Below are positions 27,627-40,536 of a stretch of DNA of 64,000 nucleotides, piece by piece. Origin of the DNA: Candidatus Pelagibacter sp. (GTDB taxonomy: Bacteria > Pseudomonadota > Alphaproteobacteria > Pelagibacterales > Pelagibacteraceae). Made by a program: the position numbers and the translations under genes. The first letter of the stretch is position 1, and each line of letters begins with the position of its first letter. Below the pieces are notes generated by a model. It was given only the letters and a program-made list of their open reading frames with translations. It did no database searches and was not told the DNA's origin. The stretch spans positions 56,741 to 120,740 of the forward strand of contig JAOHFJ010000001.1 of assembly GCA_028097945.1 (NCBI GenBank), read 5' to 3'.

Positions 27627-30521
27627 ATGTCTTCTTCTAATAACAACACTATATACAAAAAAACTTCCTTTTTAGCAGGAAATAACTCAGAATTTATTAA
27701 CGAATTTTATGCTGATTATATATCAGACCCAAATTCTTTACCTGAAAGTTGGAGAAAATTCTTTGAAGGCCTAAGTGATGATGAAAAATTAGTATACGAA
27801 AATTTAAAAGGGCCTAGTTGGTCACCTGAGAAAAAAAATAAAAGGCCAAAACTTTTATTTCAAGAAAAAAATAAAAATGGAAACACCTTAGAGCGAATAG
27901 AGTCGAAATCTATCAAACAAGCTTCAAAAGACTCGGTGAGAGCAATTATGTTAATTAGGGCATACAGAATACGCGGCCATCTAATTGCAAAACTAGATCC
28001 ATTATCAATACAAAAACATGAGGAACATTTAGAATTAAAACCAGAGAGTTATGGGTTCACAAAAAATGATTACAATAGAAAAATATTTTTAGATGGTGTT
28101 CTTGGACTTCAGTACGCAGATTTGAACCAAATTTTAAAGATATTAAAAAAAACATATTGTTCAAATATTGGTTATGAGTTTATGCATATGGGTGATCCAG
28201 ATGAAAAAGCATGGATAAGAGACAGAGTCGAAGGTCCCGAAAAAGATATTATTTTTACTGAAAATGGTAAAAAAGCAATTTTGAACAAAATGATTCAAGC
28301 AGAAGGATTTGAAAAATACTTACACGTAAAATTTGTTGGTACAAAAAGATTCGGTTTAGATGGTGGTGAGTCATTAATACCAGCATTAGAACAGATTATA
28401 AAAAGGGGTGGAAATTTAGGAGCTAAAGAGATTAAAATTGGTATGCCACATCGAGGAAGGTTAAATGTTTTAGCAAATGTAATGGGTAAGCCATTTAGAG
28501 CAATTTTTAGTGAATTTTTTGGAAAGACAGTGGGTGCAAGTAAAGATTTTGAGGGAGATGTGAAATATCATCTAGGAGCTTCTTCAAATAGAGAATTTGA
28601 CGGAAACTCTGTACATATTAGTTTAACAGATAATCCTTCACATTTAGAAGCGGTAAATCCAGTTGTTCTTGGACAAGTTAGAGCAAAACAATTTTTTCAT
28701 AAGGATAAAAACAGAAAAAAAGTTATCCCAGTTTTGATGCATGGCGATGCCGCGTTTGCTGGGCAGGGTATAGTTGCAGAATGTTTTGCGATGTCTGGTC
28801 TACCAGGGCATAATATTGGAGGTACAATACATATAATTGTAAATAATCAAATTGGATTTACAACAGCACCTAGATTTGCAAGATCATCGCCATATCCCTC
28901 AGATGTTGCAAAAATTGCTCAAGCCCCAATATTTCATGTAAACGGAGATGATCCAGAAGCTGTGGTACATTGCGCTAAGATTGCAACTGAATATAGACAA
29001 AAATTTAATAGAGATGTTGTTATAGATATGGTCTGTTATAGAAGGTTCGGTCATAATGAGGGAGATGAACCTTCTTTTACGCAACCAATTATGTATAAAA
29101 AAATTAGATCTCATCCGACTACTTTATCAATTTATGGAAAAAAACTTGGGCGAGAAGGGCTAACATCAGAAACTCAATTACAGCAAGAAAAAATAAAATT
29201 TAAAAACTTTTTAGAGCAAGAATTTAATTCATCTAAAAATTACAAGTCTGAATTAAAATGGTTTGATGGAGCGTGGTCTAGATTCAAACCTGGTCTTGGA
29301 AAAGACAAGCGAGGGGTAAGCGGTGTAGAGAAGAAAAAATTAATTGAGATTGGTAAAAAAATTTCGAATATTCCAGCAAATTTTAATGTTCACAAGACTT
29401 TAAAAAAGATATTTCAGTTGCGCATGAAAGCTATAGAAAATGGCACAAAGGTTGATTGGTCAACAGCTGAGAGTTTAGCCTTTGGAACTCTACTGACAGA
29501 GGGTTTTTCGGTAAGACTATCAGGACAAGATTCAGGTAGAGGTACTTTTAGTCAAAGACATGCTGTTTTGCGAAATCAAGATAATCATCAGAGATATATA
29601 CCGTTAAACAATATATCTAATAAACAAAAGAATTTTGAAGTCATAGATAGCTTATTATCAGAGTTGGCAGTTCTAGGTTTTGAATTTGGTTACTCTTTAT
29701 CTGAGCCAGAAACTTTAGTTTTATGGGAAGCACAATTCGGTGATTTTGCTAATGGTGCACAAATAATTATTGATCAATTTATTTCTTCAGGTGAGTCTAA
29801 ATGGGGAAGAGCTAGTGGTTTAGTGTTGTTATTGCCTCATGGTTATGAAGGACAAGGACCAGAACATTCATCCGCTAGATTAGAAAGATTTTTACAATTA
29901 TGTGCTGGAGAGAATATCCAAGTTGTTAATTGTACAACTCCATCTAATTATTTTCATGTTTTAAGGCGGCAAATGCATAGAGAGTTCAGAAAACCTCTAA
30001 TAATTATGACTCCGAAATCTTTATTGCGACATAAAAAATGTGTTTCTAAAATTTCAGAATTTTCAAAAAAAAGTACGTTTCATAGAGTCCTAGAGGATGA
30101 TGCGTATTCAGATGCAAGCAATTTACTTGAGATTAAGAAAAAAGATGACAAAATCAAAAAAGTAGTCATGTGCTCCGGTAAAATTTATTATGATTTATTG
30201 GAAGCTAGGGAACAATACCAAAATGATAAAACAACCTTTGTAAGAATTGAGCAACTTTATCCATTTCCAGTTAAAACTTTAGCAAATATCCTTAAAAGAT
30301 ACACTAAGGCCAATTTTATTTGGTGTCAGGAAGAACCAAAAAATATGGGTGCCTGGAATACTGTTAGAAATTACATCGACAGGACTTTAGAAATAGTAAA
30401 TTTTGGTGATAAATCTGTTAAATATGTTGGTAGAAAAGCCTCTTCTACCACTGCGACTGGAAACCTAAACAAACATCTTGCACAACAAAAAGAAATATTA
30501 GAAAAGATACTTAAAGATTAA
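27627..30521 (+). CDS. sucA: 2-oxoglutarate dehydrogenase E1 component
   Basis: The thiamine-diphosphate-dependent decarboxylase of the 2-oxoglutarate dehydrogenase complex. In 964 residues: an N-terminal region with EFINEFYADYISDPNSLPES, RAIMLIRAYRIRGHLIAKLD, the substrate-pocket IGMPHRGRLNVLANVMGKP, the cofactor-binding GDAAFAGQGIVAECFAMSG and NNQIGFTT, then QDSGRGTFSQRHAVL and EAQFGDFANGAQIIIDQFIS in the transketolase-like part. Length is close to the family's usual size. It is immediately followed by sucB. Confidence 0.97.
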   Translation: MSSSNNNTIYKKTSFLAGNNSEFINEFYADYISDPNSLPESWRKFFEGLSDDEKLVYENLKGPSWSPEKKNKRPKLLFQEKNKNGNTLERIESKSIKQASKDSVRAIMLIRAYRIRGHLIAKLDPLSIQKHEEHLELKPESYGFTKNDYNRKIFLDGVLGLQYADLNQILKILKKTYCSNIGYEFMHMGDPDEKAWIRDRVEGPEKDIIFTENGKKAILNKMIQAEGFEKYLHVKFVGTKRFGLDGGESLIPALEQIIKRGGNLGAKEIKIGMPHRGRLNVLANVMGKPFRAIFSEFFGKTVGASKDFEGDVKYHLGASSNREFDGNSVHISLTDNPSHLEAVNPVVLGQVRAKQFFHKDKNRKKVIPVLMHGDAAFAGQGIVAECFAMSGLPGHNIGGTIHIIVNNQIGFTTAPRFARSSPYPSDVAKIAQAPIFHVNGDDPEAVVHCAKIATEYRQKFNRDVVIDMVCYRRFGHNEGDEPSFTQPIMYKKIRSHPTTLSIYGKKLGREGLTSETQLQQEKIKFKNFLEQEFNSSKNYKSELKWFDGAWSRFKPGLGKDKRGVSGVEKKKLIEIGKKISNIPANFNVHKTLKKIFQLRMKAIENGTKVDWSTAESLAFGTLLTEGFSVRLSGQDSGRGTFSQRHAVLRNQDNHQRYIPLNNISNKQKNFEVIDSLLSELAVLGFEFGYSLSEPETLVLWEAQFGDFANGAQIIIDQFISSGESKWGRASGLVLLLPHGYEGQGPEHSSARLERFLQLCAGENIQVVNCTTPSNYFHVLRRQMHREFRKPLIIMTPKSLLRHKKCVSKISEFSKKSTFHRVLEDDAYSDASNLLEIKKKDDKIKKVVMCSGKIYYDLLEAREQYQNDKTTFVRIEQLYPFPVKTLANILKRYTKANFIWCQEEPKNMGAWNTVRNYIDRTLEIVNFGDKSVKYVGRKASSTTATGNLNKHLAQQKEILEKILKD

Positions 30522-31829
30522 ATGGCAGAAAAAATCACAGTACCAACTTTAGGTGAGTCAGTCACAGAAGCAACAGTCTCAAAATGGTTAAAGTCCCAAG
30601 GAGAAAAAGTTACAGCTGATGAGCCGCTTGTAGAATTAGAAACCGACAAAGTTAATGTTGAGGTTCCATCCCCAGTCAGTGGAGTATTAGGAAGTATATC
30701 CGTAAAAGAAGGTGAAACAGTTAATGTAGGTTCTTTATTAGGCACTGTAGATAGTTCATCTATCAAAAAAGATAAAAACTCAAATGAGATTAGTAGTTAC
30801 GATCCTCCACCAAAAAAGAAAGAACAAGATAATCCAAAAATATTTCAGGAAAATAAAGTATCAAAGCCCAAAAAAATAAAACCTAAGAAAAATGAAGAAC
30901 CTGTACTAAAATCAGAAGAGGAAGAACCATTGATTTTAGAAGAGCCTCATGTTGAAAAATCAGTTCAAGAAGAAAAGCAAGTTTCACCTGCAGCCAGAAA
31001 AATGGCTGATGAGTCTAAAATTGATTTGAGAGAAATAGAAGGATCTGGAAAAAATGGTTTAATTTTAAAAGAAGACATCATGAGTCTAATGGGAGTTAAA
31101 CCTGCTCCGTCAGAGAGGAAAATTCAACATGGTCCTGAGGAGCGAGTTAAAATGACTAGGTTAAGACTTACAATTGCTAAGAGACTAAAAGAAGCACAAG
31201 AAAATGCTGCAATGCTTACTACCTTTAACGAAGTTGATATGAGTGAGGTGATGAAAATGAGAAGCCAGCATAAAGAAGACTTTCAAAACAACTATGGGGT
31301 TAAGTTAGGATTCATGTCATTTTTTGTAAAAGCTTGCGTAATTGGTCTTAAAAATTATCCAGCCATAAATGCTGAAATTCAAGGCGAGGAAATTATTTAT
31401 AAGAATTATTACAATATTAGTATTGCTGTAGGAACAGATAGAGGTCTTGTTGTTCCGGTGCTTAGAGAAACTGATGAAATGTCCTTTGCTGATATTGAAA
31501 AAAATATTGGCATTCTTGGTCAAAAAGCAAGAGATGGCAAAATTACAATTGATGATTTACAAGGTGGGACTTTTACTATCACCAACGGAGGTATTTATGG
31601 ATCAATGCTTTCAACTCCAATTTTAAATCCACCACAGTCTGCAGTTCTAGGTATGCATAATATTATTCAAAGGCCAGTCGTGGTGGAAGGCAATGTTGAA
31701 GTAAGACCAATTATGTATCTCGCTTTATCTTATGATCATAGAATTATTGATGGAAAAGAAGCTGTATCTTTTTTAAAAATAGTTAAAGAGTCTTTAGAAC
31801 AGCCTAAGAGGCTTTTTTTAAATATTTAA
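30522..31829 (+). CDS. sucB: 2-oxoglutarate dehydrogenase E2 (dihydrolipoyl succinyltransferase)
   Basis: The core of the complex, moving the succinyl group to CoA. A single lipoyl domain (residues 1-78) has the lipoylated lysine in [16 protein letters not shown] near 44. A Lys/Glu/Pro-rich linker follows, then the E3-binding domain [19 protein letters not shown] near 155-173, and the catalytic domain ending with [16 protein letters not shown] near 404. The 435-residue length is normal. It starts directly after the sucA stop. Confidence 0.96.
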   Translation: MAEKITVPTLGESVTEATVSKWLKSQGEKVTADEPLVELETDKVNVEVPSPVSGVLGSISVKEGETVNVGSLLGTVDSSSIKKDKNSNEISSYDPPPKKKEQDNPKIFQENKVSKPKKIKPKKNEEPVLKSEEEEPLILEEPHVEKSVQEEKQVSPAARKMADESKIDLREIEGSGKNGLILKEDIMSLMGVKPAPSERKIQHGPEERVKMTRLRLTIAKRLKEAQENAAMLTTFNEVDMSEVMKMRSQHKEDFQNNYGVKLGFMSFFVKACVIGLKNYPAINAEIQGEEIIYKNYYNISIAVGTDRGLVVPVLRETDEMSFADIEKNIGILGQKARDGKITIDDLQGGTFTITNGGIYGSMLSTPILNPPQSAVLGMHNIIQRPVVVEGNVEVRPIMYLALSYDHRIIDGKEAVSFLKIVKESLEQPKRLFLNI

Positions 31830-31831
31830 TA

Positions 31832-33238
31832 ATGGAAAATAATTTTGATTTAATAGTTATCGGTGGAGGACCTGGAGGCTATGTATGTGCAATAAGAGCA
31901 GCTCAATTAGGAATGAAAACAGCATGCGTAGAGTCAAGAGGAGCTCTTGGTGGAACTTGCCTTAACGTTGGATGTATACCTTCAAAAAGTTTGCTTAATT
32001 TGTCTGAAAATTTTCATAAAGCTAAGAAAGATTTTAACAATCAAGGAATAGAAGTTGAAGGAATAAAATTAAATATAGAAAAAATGATGTTAAATAAGAA
32101 TAAGTCTATCCAAGTTCTCACAAAAGGTGTTGAATTTTTATTTAAGAAAAATAAAGTGGCATACTTTAAAGGCAAAGGGGTAATTTTTTCCAAAAATGAT
32201 ATAGTTGTTTATGAGAACAATACTAAAAGAACTAATTTAAAAACAAAAAATATTGTTATCGCCACTGGTTCTGAAGTATCATCTTTAGCTGGGATTAAAA
32301 TTGATGAAAAAAATATAGTTTCTTCTACAGGCGCTTTATCTTTTCAAAAAGTTCCAAAAAAATTGGCAGTAATTGGCGGCGGTTATATTGGATTAGAAAT
32401 GGGTTCTGTTTGGTCGAGGCTTGGATCAGAGGTAACAGTAATAGAATATTTGGATTTTATTACCCCGGGGATGGATAGAGAAGTCTCTAATGAATTTCAA
32501 AAAATTCTAACTAAGCAGGGAATTAAATTTAAAATGGGATCAAAAGTGGAGACAGTTAAAAATAAAGGTAATTTAGTTTCAATAACGTATACAGACGTAA
32601 AAAATGGAAAAAAAGAGACAATTGAAGTAGATAAAGTATTGGTATCTGTGGGGAGAAAACCATATACCGAAGGTTTAAATCTATCAAAAGTTGGCGTAAA
32701 GAAAGATGAGAAAGGTAGAATTGAAGTTAACCAAAAATTACAAACCTCAATTAAAAACATCTATGCTATTGGAGATGTCATCAAAGGGCCAATGTTAGCT
32801 CATAAAGCCGAAGAAGAAGGAATTGCAGTCGCAGAAATATTGGCAGGTCAAGCAGGCCATGTTAATTACGATGTGATCCCAGGAGTTATTTACACTTCTC
32901 CTGAGGTAGCGACAGTAGGAAAAACTGAAGAACAGTTAAAAAAAGAAAATAAATCCTACAAAATTGGAAAATTTCCCTTTCTTGCAAACTCCAGAGCAAA
33001 GGTTAACAACGAAACGGATGGATTTGTTAAAATCCTCGCCGATAGCAAAACCGATAAAGTTTTGGGTGTTCATATTATCGGGCCTCATTGCGGAGATATG
33101 ATAGCTGAAATGGCATTAGCAATGGAATTCGGTGCAAGTTCAGAGGACATAGCTAGAACTTGTCATGCACACCCCACACATACTGAAGCTATAAAAGAAG
33201 CAGCATTAGCTGTTGATAAAAGACCAATTCATTTCTAA
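31832..33238 (+). CDS. lpdA: Dihydrolipoyl dehydrogenase (E3)
   Basis: Re-oxidises dihydrolipoamide with NAD. The 468-residue flavoprotein has the FAD-binding VIGGGPGGYVCAIRAAQLG, the redox disulfide in GGTCLNVGCIPSKSLLN (Cys about 42 and 47), the NAD-binding AVIGGGYIGLEMGSVWSRLG near 173, YAIGDVIKGPMLAHKAEEEG and the C-terminal HAHPTHTEAIKEAA with the catalytic His-Glu pair. It lies 2 bases after sucB and may also serve other 2-oxoacid dehydrogenases. Confidence 0.96.
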   Translation: MENNFDLIVIGGGPGGYVCAIRAAQLGMKTACVESRGALGGTCLNVGCIPSKSLLNLSENFHKAKKDFNNQGIEVEGIKLNIEKMMLNKNKSIQVLTKGVEFLFKKNKVAYFKGKGVIFSKNDIVVYENNTKRTNLKTKNIVIATGSEVSSLAGIKIDEKNIVSSTGALSFQKVPKKLAVIGGGYIGLEMGSVWSRLGSEVTVIEYLDFITPGMDREVSNEFQKILTKQGIKFKMGSKVETVKNKGNLVSITYTDVKNGKKETIEVDKVLVSVGRKPYTEGLNLSKVGVKKDEKGRIEVNQKLQTSIKNIYAIGDVIKGPMLAHKAEEEGIAVAEILAGQAGHVNYDVIPGVIYTSPEVATVGKTEEQLKKENKSYKIGKFPFLANSRAKVNNETDGFVKILADSKTDKVLGVHIIGPHCGDMIAEMALAMEFGASSEDIARTCHAHPTHTEAIKEAALAVDKRPIHF

Positions 33239-33266
33239 ATAAATAAAATTCAATTACTATAAATTC

Positions 33267-35216
33267 ATGAAAGCTCAAGTGCTGTTGCCTAAAATTTTTA
33301 ATTTTCCATTTACATATAACAGTAATAAAATTTCACTGCAGGTTGGAGATTTTGTGGAGGTGCCATTTGGCAAGAAGAAAGAAATCGGGGTTGTATGGTC
33401 TGGAAAAACCTCAAAACTTAAAAATATTAAAATAAAAAATATTAAAAAAATAATTAATAAATACAAATTAAATCAAAATTTAATAAACTTTATAAGTTGG
33501 TTTGCTACTTACAATATGATGCCTCTAGGTCTAGTGTTAAAAATGACCATAGGAAATAATCAATACTTCGTTGAAAAAAAAGATATTAATTTTAACAACG
33601 AGCAAAAAAAAACAAAAAAATATACTTTAAGTGAAGAACAAAAGAATGCACTTCAATTTTTAGAGAACATAGATAACAAATTTGATGTCTCCGTTTTACA
33701 AGGAACCACAGGCTCTGGAAAAACAATAGTATATTTTGAGAGAATAAAAAACATTATTGCAAAAAAAAAACAAGCTTTAGTTTTGTTACCAGAAATATTT
33801 TTGACGAATGAATTTAAATCTAGATTTACAGATTTTTTTGGTTTTGTACCTGCAATATGGCATTCCAAAATTACACCAAAAAATAAAAGAATAATTTGGA
33901 AAGGTATAATTAGTAATGAAATTAAAATCGTTATTGGAGCTCGATCTTCTTTGTTATTACCGTTTAAAAATTTAGGAATTATTATTGTTGATGAAGAACA
34001 TGACTCATCTTACAAGCAAGACGAGGGAGTAATTTATCATGCAAGAGATATGGCTATAGCAAGAGCATCTTTTGAAAAGATACCAGTTCAACTCATAACT
34101 TCTATTCCTTCAATAGAAACTTTCAAAAATATTCAATCTAAAAAATATAGACATTTTAAAATTTTAAAAAGGTATAATGATTATCCATTACCTAAAACAA
34201 AAATTATTAATTTAAATATTAAAAAATTAAAAAAAAATTTTATTTCTGAAGAAACCGTAAAATTAGTAAAAGTTTTTTTAAAAAAAAAAGAACAAGTATT
34301 ATTTTTTTTAAACAGAAGAGGCTACGCTCCCTATTTAATATGCAAAAAATGCGGTTATAAACAAACCTGTTCTAATTGTTCAATGTATTTGACTTTCCAT
34401 AAGACAAAAAATAAAGCTATTTGCCATCATTGCTCTTATGAAAAAAATATTTATAGAGATTGCGAAGATGGTAAAAAATGTGACTTTATAATGTATGGTC
34501 CAGGAGTAGAAAAAATATTTGATGAAGTGAGACAAATTTTTCCTTCAAGTAAAGTTGAAATTTTTTCCAGTGATTACATGAAAAAAAAAGATCATGTGAA
34601 ATCAATATTTGATAAAATTATAAATAATAAAGTTGATATTTTGATTGGTACTCAAATGATTTCTAAAGGATTCAATTTTCCTAAGTTAAATTGCATTGTT
34701 GTTATTGATGCAGATTTTTCTGGAAGAGGTTATGATTTGCGGACTACTGAAAAAAATATTCAATTATACCATCAGTTAAGTGGAAGAGCAGGTAGGTTTA
34801 GTTCTAATTCATTAATCATATATCAAACTTTAACTCCAACAAATCAAACATTAAATCAGCTAATACAAAACAACTCTGAAGAGCTTCTAAAAAGTGAACT
34901 ATATTTGAGAAAAAAAAACTCACTACCCCCGTATGTGAGGTTAATAGCAATTATTATCTCAGCAAATAAGCACATCTTCAGTGTAGATGGCGCCAGAGAA
35001 ATAAAAAATCATTTGAAGAAAATTGAAGATATCGAGATCATGGGCCCAGTAGATTCACCATTGTTGAAAATTAAAAATAAATTTAGGTCAAGACTATTAA
35101 TAAGATGTAAAAGCAAAAGCCTTATACAAAAAAAAATCATAAACCTCTTAAATACCTTGAAAATATCAGGAAAAATTAAACTTACAGTTGATGTAGACCC
35201 AGTAAATTTTGGATAA
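33267..35216 (+). CDS. priA: Primosomal replication-restart helicase PriA
   Basis: Reloads the replicative helicase at collapsed forks. In 649 residues (shorter than E. coli's 732) one sees the N-terminal DNA-binding domain, Walker A LQGTTGSGKTIVYFERI near 146, the DEEH box in IIVDEEHDSSYKQDEG, FLNRRGYAPYLICKKCGY, a zinc-binding region with three Cys-x2-Cys pairs, and IGTQMISKGFNFPKL in the second RecA lobe. The fourth cysteine pair is C-x5-C (CEDGKKC) rather than the usual C-x2-C. It follows lpdA by 28 bases and precedes the atp operon. Confidence 0.93.
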   Translation: MKAQVLLPKIFNFPFTYNSNKISLQVGDFVEVPFGKKKEIGVVWSGKTSKLKNIKIKNIKKIINKYKLNQNLINFISWFATYNMMPLGLVLKMTIGNNQYFVEKKDINFNNEQKKTKKYTLSEEQKNALQFLENIDNKFDVSVLQGTTGSGKTIVYFERIKNIIAKKKQALVLLPEIFLTNEFKSRFTDFFGFVPAIWHSKITPKNKRIIWKGIISNEIKIVIGARSSLLLPFKNLGIIIVDEEHDSSYKQDEGVIYHARDMAIARASFEKIPVQLITSIPSIETFKNIQSKKYRHFKILKRYNDYPLPKTKIINLNIKKLKKNFISEETVKLVKVFLKKKEQVLFFLNRRGYAPYLICKKCGYKQTCSNCSMYLTFHKTKNKAICHHCSYEKNIYRDCEDGKKCDFIMYGPGVEKIFDEVRQIFPSSKVEIFSSDYMKKKDHVKSIFDKIINNKVDILIGTQMISKGFNFPKLNCIVVIDADFSGRGYDLRTTEKNIQLYHQLSGRAGRFSSNSLIIYQTLTPTNQTLNQLIQNNSEELLKSELYLRKKNSLPPYVRLIAIIISANKHIFSVDGAREIKNHLKKIEDIEIMGPVDSPLLKIKNKFRSRLLIRCKSKSLIQKKIINLLNTLKISGKIKLTVDVDPVNFG

Positions 35217-35298
35217 TTTGTAAATTGCTAACTTGATCAACTTATTTTCTTATGATACGACACGCACATTATTTCACTTTAACTTCTAACAACAAAAA

Positions 35299-35856
35299 AT
35301 GAGCTCAAATAAATCTTTTTCGACTGAAACTTCAGAAAGGTATTCGCGCGCATTATTTGAAGTTGCCAAAGAAACTAATGAATTAGATAAAATTGAGATA
35401 GATATAAAAAATTTTCAATCTCTAATAAAAAATAACACCGAATTACATTACTTCATTCACAATCCTTCACAGAGTATCAATAATCAAAATAATGTTTTAA
35501 ATTTGTTATCTGAAAAATTAAATTATTCAAAAAGTTTAAGAAATTTTTTATTACTTTTAGTTGAAAAAAGAAGAATATTTTTTGTATTAAAAATTATAGA
35601 TAACTTTTTAAAATTATGTTCAAAAAAAAGAGGCGAGGTTAAGGCTTCTTTAATTTCTTCAAAAGAATTATCAGATACCGAGTTAGAGAAAATCAGTCGA
35701 GAATTATCTTCCTCAATGGGGTCTACGATTAAATTCGATTACAAGGTTGATAAAAATTTAATTGGAGGCTTAAAGCTTCAATTGGGAAGTTTTATGATTG
35801 ATACTTCTATTAAAAATAGATTAAAAAAAATCGAGCAAAGAATGCTAGAAAATTAA
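35299..35856 (+). CDS. atpH: ATP synthase subunit delta
   Basis: Part of the peripheral stalk that joins F1 to Fo. The 185-residue protein opens with [19 protein letters not shown], the usual start helix, and ends with the [20 protein letters not shown] and RLKKIEQ regions of the family. It is first in atpHAGDC. The 82-base gap before it must hold the operon promoter; a TATGAT at 35251-35256 is a possible -10, but no good -35 is in place. Confidence 0.94.
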   Translation: MSSNKSFSTETSERYSRALFEVAKETNELDKIEIDIKNFQSLIKNNTELHYFIHNPSQSINNQNNVLNLLSEKLNYSKSLRNFLLLLVEKRRIFFVLKIIDNFLKLCSKKRGEVKASLISSKELSDTELEKISRELSSSMGSTIKFDYKVDKNLIGGLKLQLGSFMIDTSIKNRLKKIEQRMLEN

Positions 35857-35857
35857 T

Positions 35858-37378
35858 ATGGCTATAAATCCTTCAGAAGTAACAAAGTTATTAAAAGATC
35901 AAATTAAAAACTTTGGAGAAAAAGCGGAAGTCTCTGAAATAGGAAAAGTCTTATCAGTTGGAGATGGTATTGCTCGTGTCTATGGATTAGATAATGTTCA
36001 AGCAGGAGAAATGGTAGAATTCGATGATGGTTCAAAAGGGATGGCGCTTAACTTAGAAAATGATAACGTCGGTGTAGTTATTTTTGGTGAGGATAGAAAA
36101 ATTAAAGAAGGTGACACTGTTAAAAGAACTAACGCAATTGTGGACGTGCCAGTTGGTAAAGAACTTTTGGGAAGAGTTGTTGATGGATTAGGAAATCCAA
36201 TTGACGGTAAAGGTTCGATATCATCAAAAGAAAGAAAAAGAGTTGAAGTAAAAGCTCCCGGTATAATTCCTAGACAGTCTGTAAGTGAACCAATGCAAAC
36301 AGGTCTTAAATCAATTGACTCACTAATACCTGTTGGCAGAGGGCAGAGAGAATTAATTATTGGTGATAGACAAACTGGGAAAACTGCAGTTGCGATAGAT
36401 GCAATTATTAATCAGAAAAAAATAAACGAGTCTTCAGATGAAAAGAAAAAATTATATTGTGTTTATGTAGCAATAGGACAGAAAAGATCAACTGTTGCGC
36501 AAATTACAAAAACTTTAGAAGAAGCTGGAGCATTAAAGTACACAACAATAGTTGCAGCAACTGCATCTGACTCAGCGCCTCTACAATTTTTAGCTCCATA
36601 TACAGGATGCACAATTGGAGAATACTTCAGAGATAACGGCATGCATGCTTTGATAGTATATGATGATCTATCCAAACAAGCAGTAGCTTACAGGCAGATG
36701 TCACTATTACTAAGGAGACCTCCTGGAAGAGAAGCATATCCAGGCGATGTCTTTTATTTGCATAGTAGACTTTTGGAAAGATCGGCAAAACTAAGTGATG
36801 CGAAAGGTGGTGGTTCCCTGACAGCTTTACCAATAATTGAAACTCAAGCGGGTGACGTTTCGGCCTACATCCCTACAAATGTAATATCAATTACTGATGG
36901 ACAAATATTTTTAGAAACAGAACTATTTAACCAAGGAATAAGGCCCGCGGTGAATGTCGGTTTGTCTGTGTCACGAGTTGGATCGGCAGCTCAAACAAAA
37001 GCTATGAAAAAAGTAGCTGGTTCAATCAAGCTAGAACTTGCACAGTATAGAGAAATGGCTGCTTTCGCTCAATTTGGATCTGATCTTGACGCTTCAACAC
37101 AGCAATTATTGAATCGTGGGGCGAAATTAACAGAGCTTCTAAAGCAAGATCAATACTCTCCTATGACAGTTGCTGAACAAGTCATCTCAGTTTTTGCTGG
37201 AGTGAAAGGTTATCTTGATGATGTGGGGTTAGATAGAATAAAAAAGTTTGAGAAAGATATAATTGAAAAAATTAAATCTAACAAACCTGAAATAATAGAT
37301 TCTATTCAATCTTCAGGTAAACTTGAAGAGGATACAGAGAAATTGTTAATAAATGTTATTGAGGACTACAAAAAATAG
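35858..37378 (+). CDS. atpA: ATP synthase subunit alpha
   Basis: The non-catalytic nucleotide-binding F1 subunit. In 506 residues: the N-terminal beta-barrel with [20 protein letters not shown], the P-loop [20 protein letters not shown] near 170, [20 protein letters not shown], and [17 protein letters not shown] near 360 with the conserved Arg. Standard length. It follows atpH by one base. Confidence 0.97.
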   Translation: MAINPSEVTKLLKDQIKNFGEKAEVSEIGKVLSVGDGIARVYGLDNVQAGEMVEFDDGSKGMALNLENDNVGVVIFGEDRKIKEGDTVKRTNAIVDVPVGKELLGRVVDGLGNPIDGKGSISSKERKRVEVKAPGIIPRQSVSEPMQTGLKSIDSLIPVGRGQRELIIGDRQTGKTAVAIDAIINQKKINESSDEKKKLYCVYVAIGQKRSTVAQITKTLEEAGALKYTTIVAATASDSAPLQFLAPYTGCTIGEYFRDNGMHALIVYDDLSKQAVAYRQMSLLLRRPPGREAYPGDVFYLHSRLLERSAKLSDAKGGGSLTALPIIETQAGDVSAYIPTNVISITDGQIFLETELFNQGIRPAVNVGLSVSRVGSAAQTKAMKKVAGSIKLELAQYREMAAFAQFGSDLDASTQQLLNRGAKLTELLKQDQYSPMTVAEQVISVFAGVKGYLDDVGLDRIKKFEKDIIEKIKSNKPEIIDSIQSSGKLEEDTEKLLINVIEDYKK

Positions 37379-37381
37379 ATT

Positions 37382-39680
<2,299 letters not shown>

Positions 39681-39681
<1 letters not shown>

Positions 39682-40070
39682 TGTCTAACAAATTTACGGT
39701 AGAAATAATTTCTCCTGATCAGACAGTTTTAAAATCTGAAACTAGCGAAGTCACAATACCGGCGTATGAGGGTCAAATGGGTATTCTTAGAGACCATATT
39801 CCTTTAATAACTTTCTTGAGACCGGGATTTATAATAATTAAAAATGAAGAAGAAAAAAAATTTTATGTAGAAGAAGGTACAGTAGAATTTTCAAACAACA
39901 ACCTTTTAATTTTAACCTCTTCGGTAAAAAACTTTAAAAATTTAAATAAAGATTTAATAAATGATTTAATTGAGGAAGCAGAAAAAAAATATAACGACAG
40001 TAATTCTTCAGATAAAGAGAAATATATTATATCCTACAAGATTGATACTTTAAAAGAGATCAATCAATAA
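39681..40070 (+). CDS. atpC: ATP synthase subunit epsilon
   Basis: The small rotor subunit that couples and inhibits F1. The 129-residue protein begins FTVEIISPDQTVLKSETSEV and has the family loop PAYEGQMGILRDHIPLIT and FYVEEGTVEFSNNNLLILTS, then a short helical C-terminus. It overlaps atpD by one base and converges on rppH, sharing 11 bases of coding sequence with it. Confidence 0.93.
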
Positions 40071-40530
40071 CTAAATTAATTTCTTTTAATAAATCTAAAT
40101 ATAATTTTTTTTTAAAATAGACAATTACCTCGGGTAACATATTAGGCTCAATCCATTTCCATTCAATAAATTCTGGATTTTTAGTCTTTAAATTTATTTC
40201 ACTATCTTGACCGGTAAATCTAGTTATGAACCATTTTTGTTTTTGACCTCTAAATTTACCTTTCCAAATAATTCCAATTAAATTTTTTGGCAACTCATAT
40301 TGATAAATTTTTTCTATTTGTTTTATAATCTTTATATTTTTAATGCTTGTTTCTTCACTTAATTCTCTTTTCATTGCTGTAATGAAGTCCTCACCTTCAT
40401 CAACACCACCTTGGGGCATTTGCCATTTATTACCTGAATTGTCTCCTCTCTTTCCAACAAATATTTTGTTAGATTTATTCAAAACAATTATTCCAACCCC
40501 TGTGCGTAAAGGAAGTTTTTGTTTTTCCAT
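40060..40530 (-). CDS. rppH: RNA pyrophosphohydrolase, Nudix family
   Basis: Removes pyrophosphate from 5' ends of RNAs, starting their decay. The 156-residue protein has the N-terminal LPLRTGVGIIVLNKSNKIFV, GKRGDNSGNKWQMPQGGVDE and the Nudix box GGVDEGEDFITAMKREL plus SEETSI; the box's late Gly is Ser here. IGIIWKGKFRGQKQKWFITRF is the typical RppH region. It is the last gene of the minus-strand rplU operon, 6 bases after ctpA. Confidence 0.92.
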   Translation of the reverse strand: MEKQKLPLRTGVGIIVLNKSNKIFVGKRGDNSGNKWQMPQGGVDEGEDFITAMKRELSEETSIKNIKIIKQIEKIYQYELPKNLIGIIWKGKFRGQKQKWFITRFTGQDSEINLKTKNPEFIEWKWIEPNMLPEVIVYFKKKLYLDLLKEINLVID

Positions 40531-40536
40531 AATAGG

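Noticed and set aside
35217..35298. Promoter of the ATP synthase operon
   Set aside because: TATGAT at 35251-35256 is a fair -10, but no acceptable -35 lies 16-18 bases upstream, so I do not list it as a feature.
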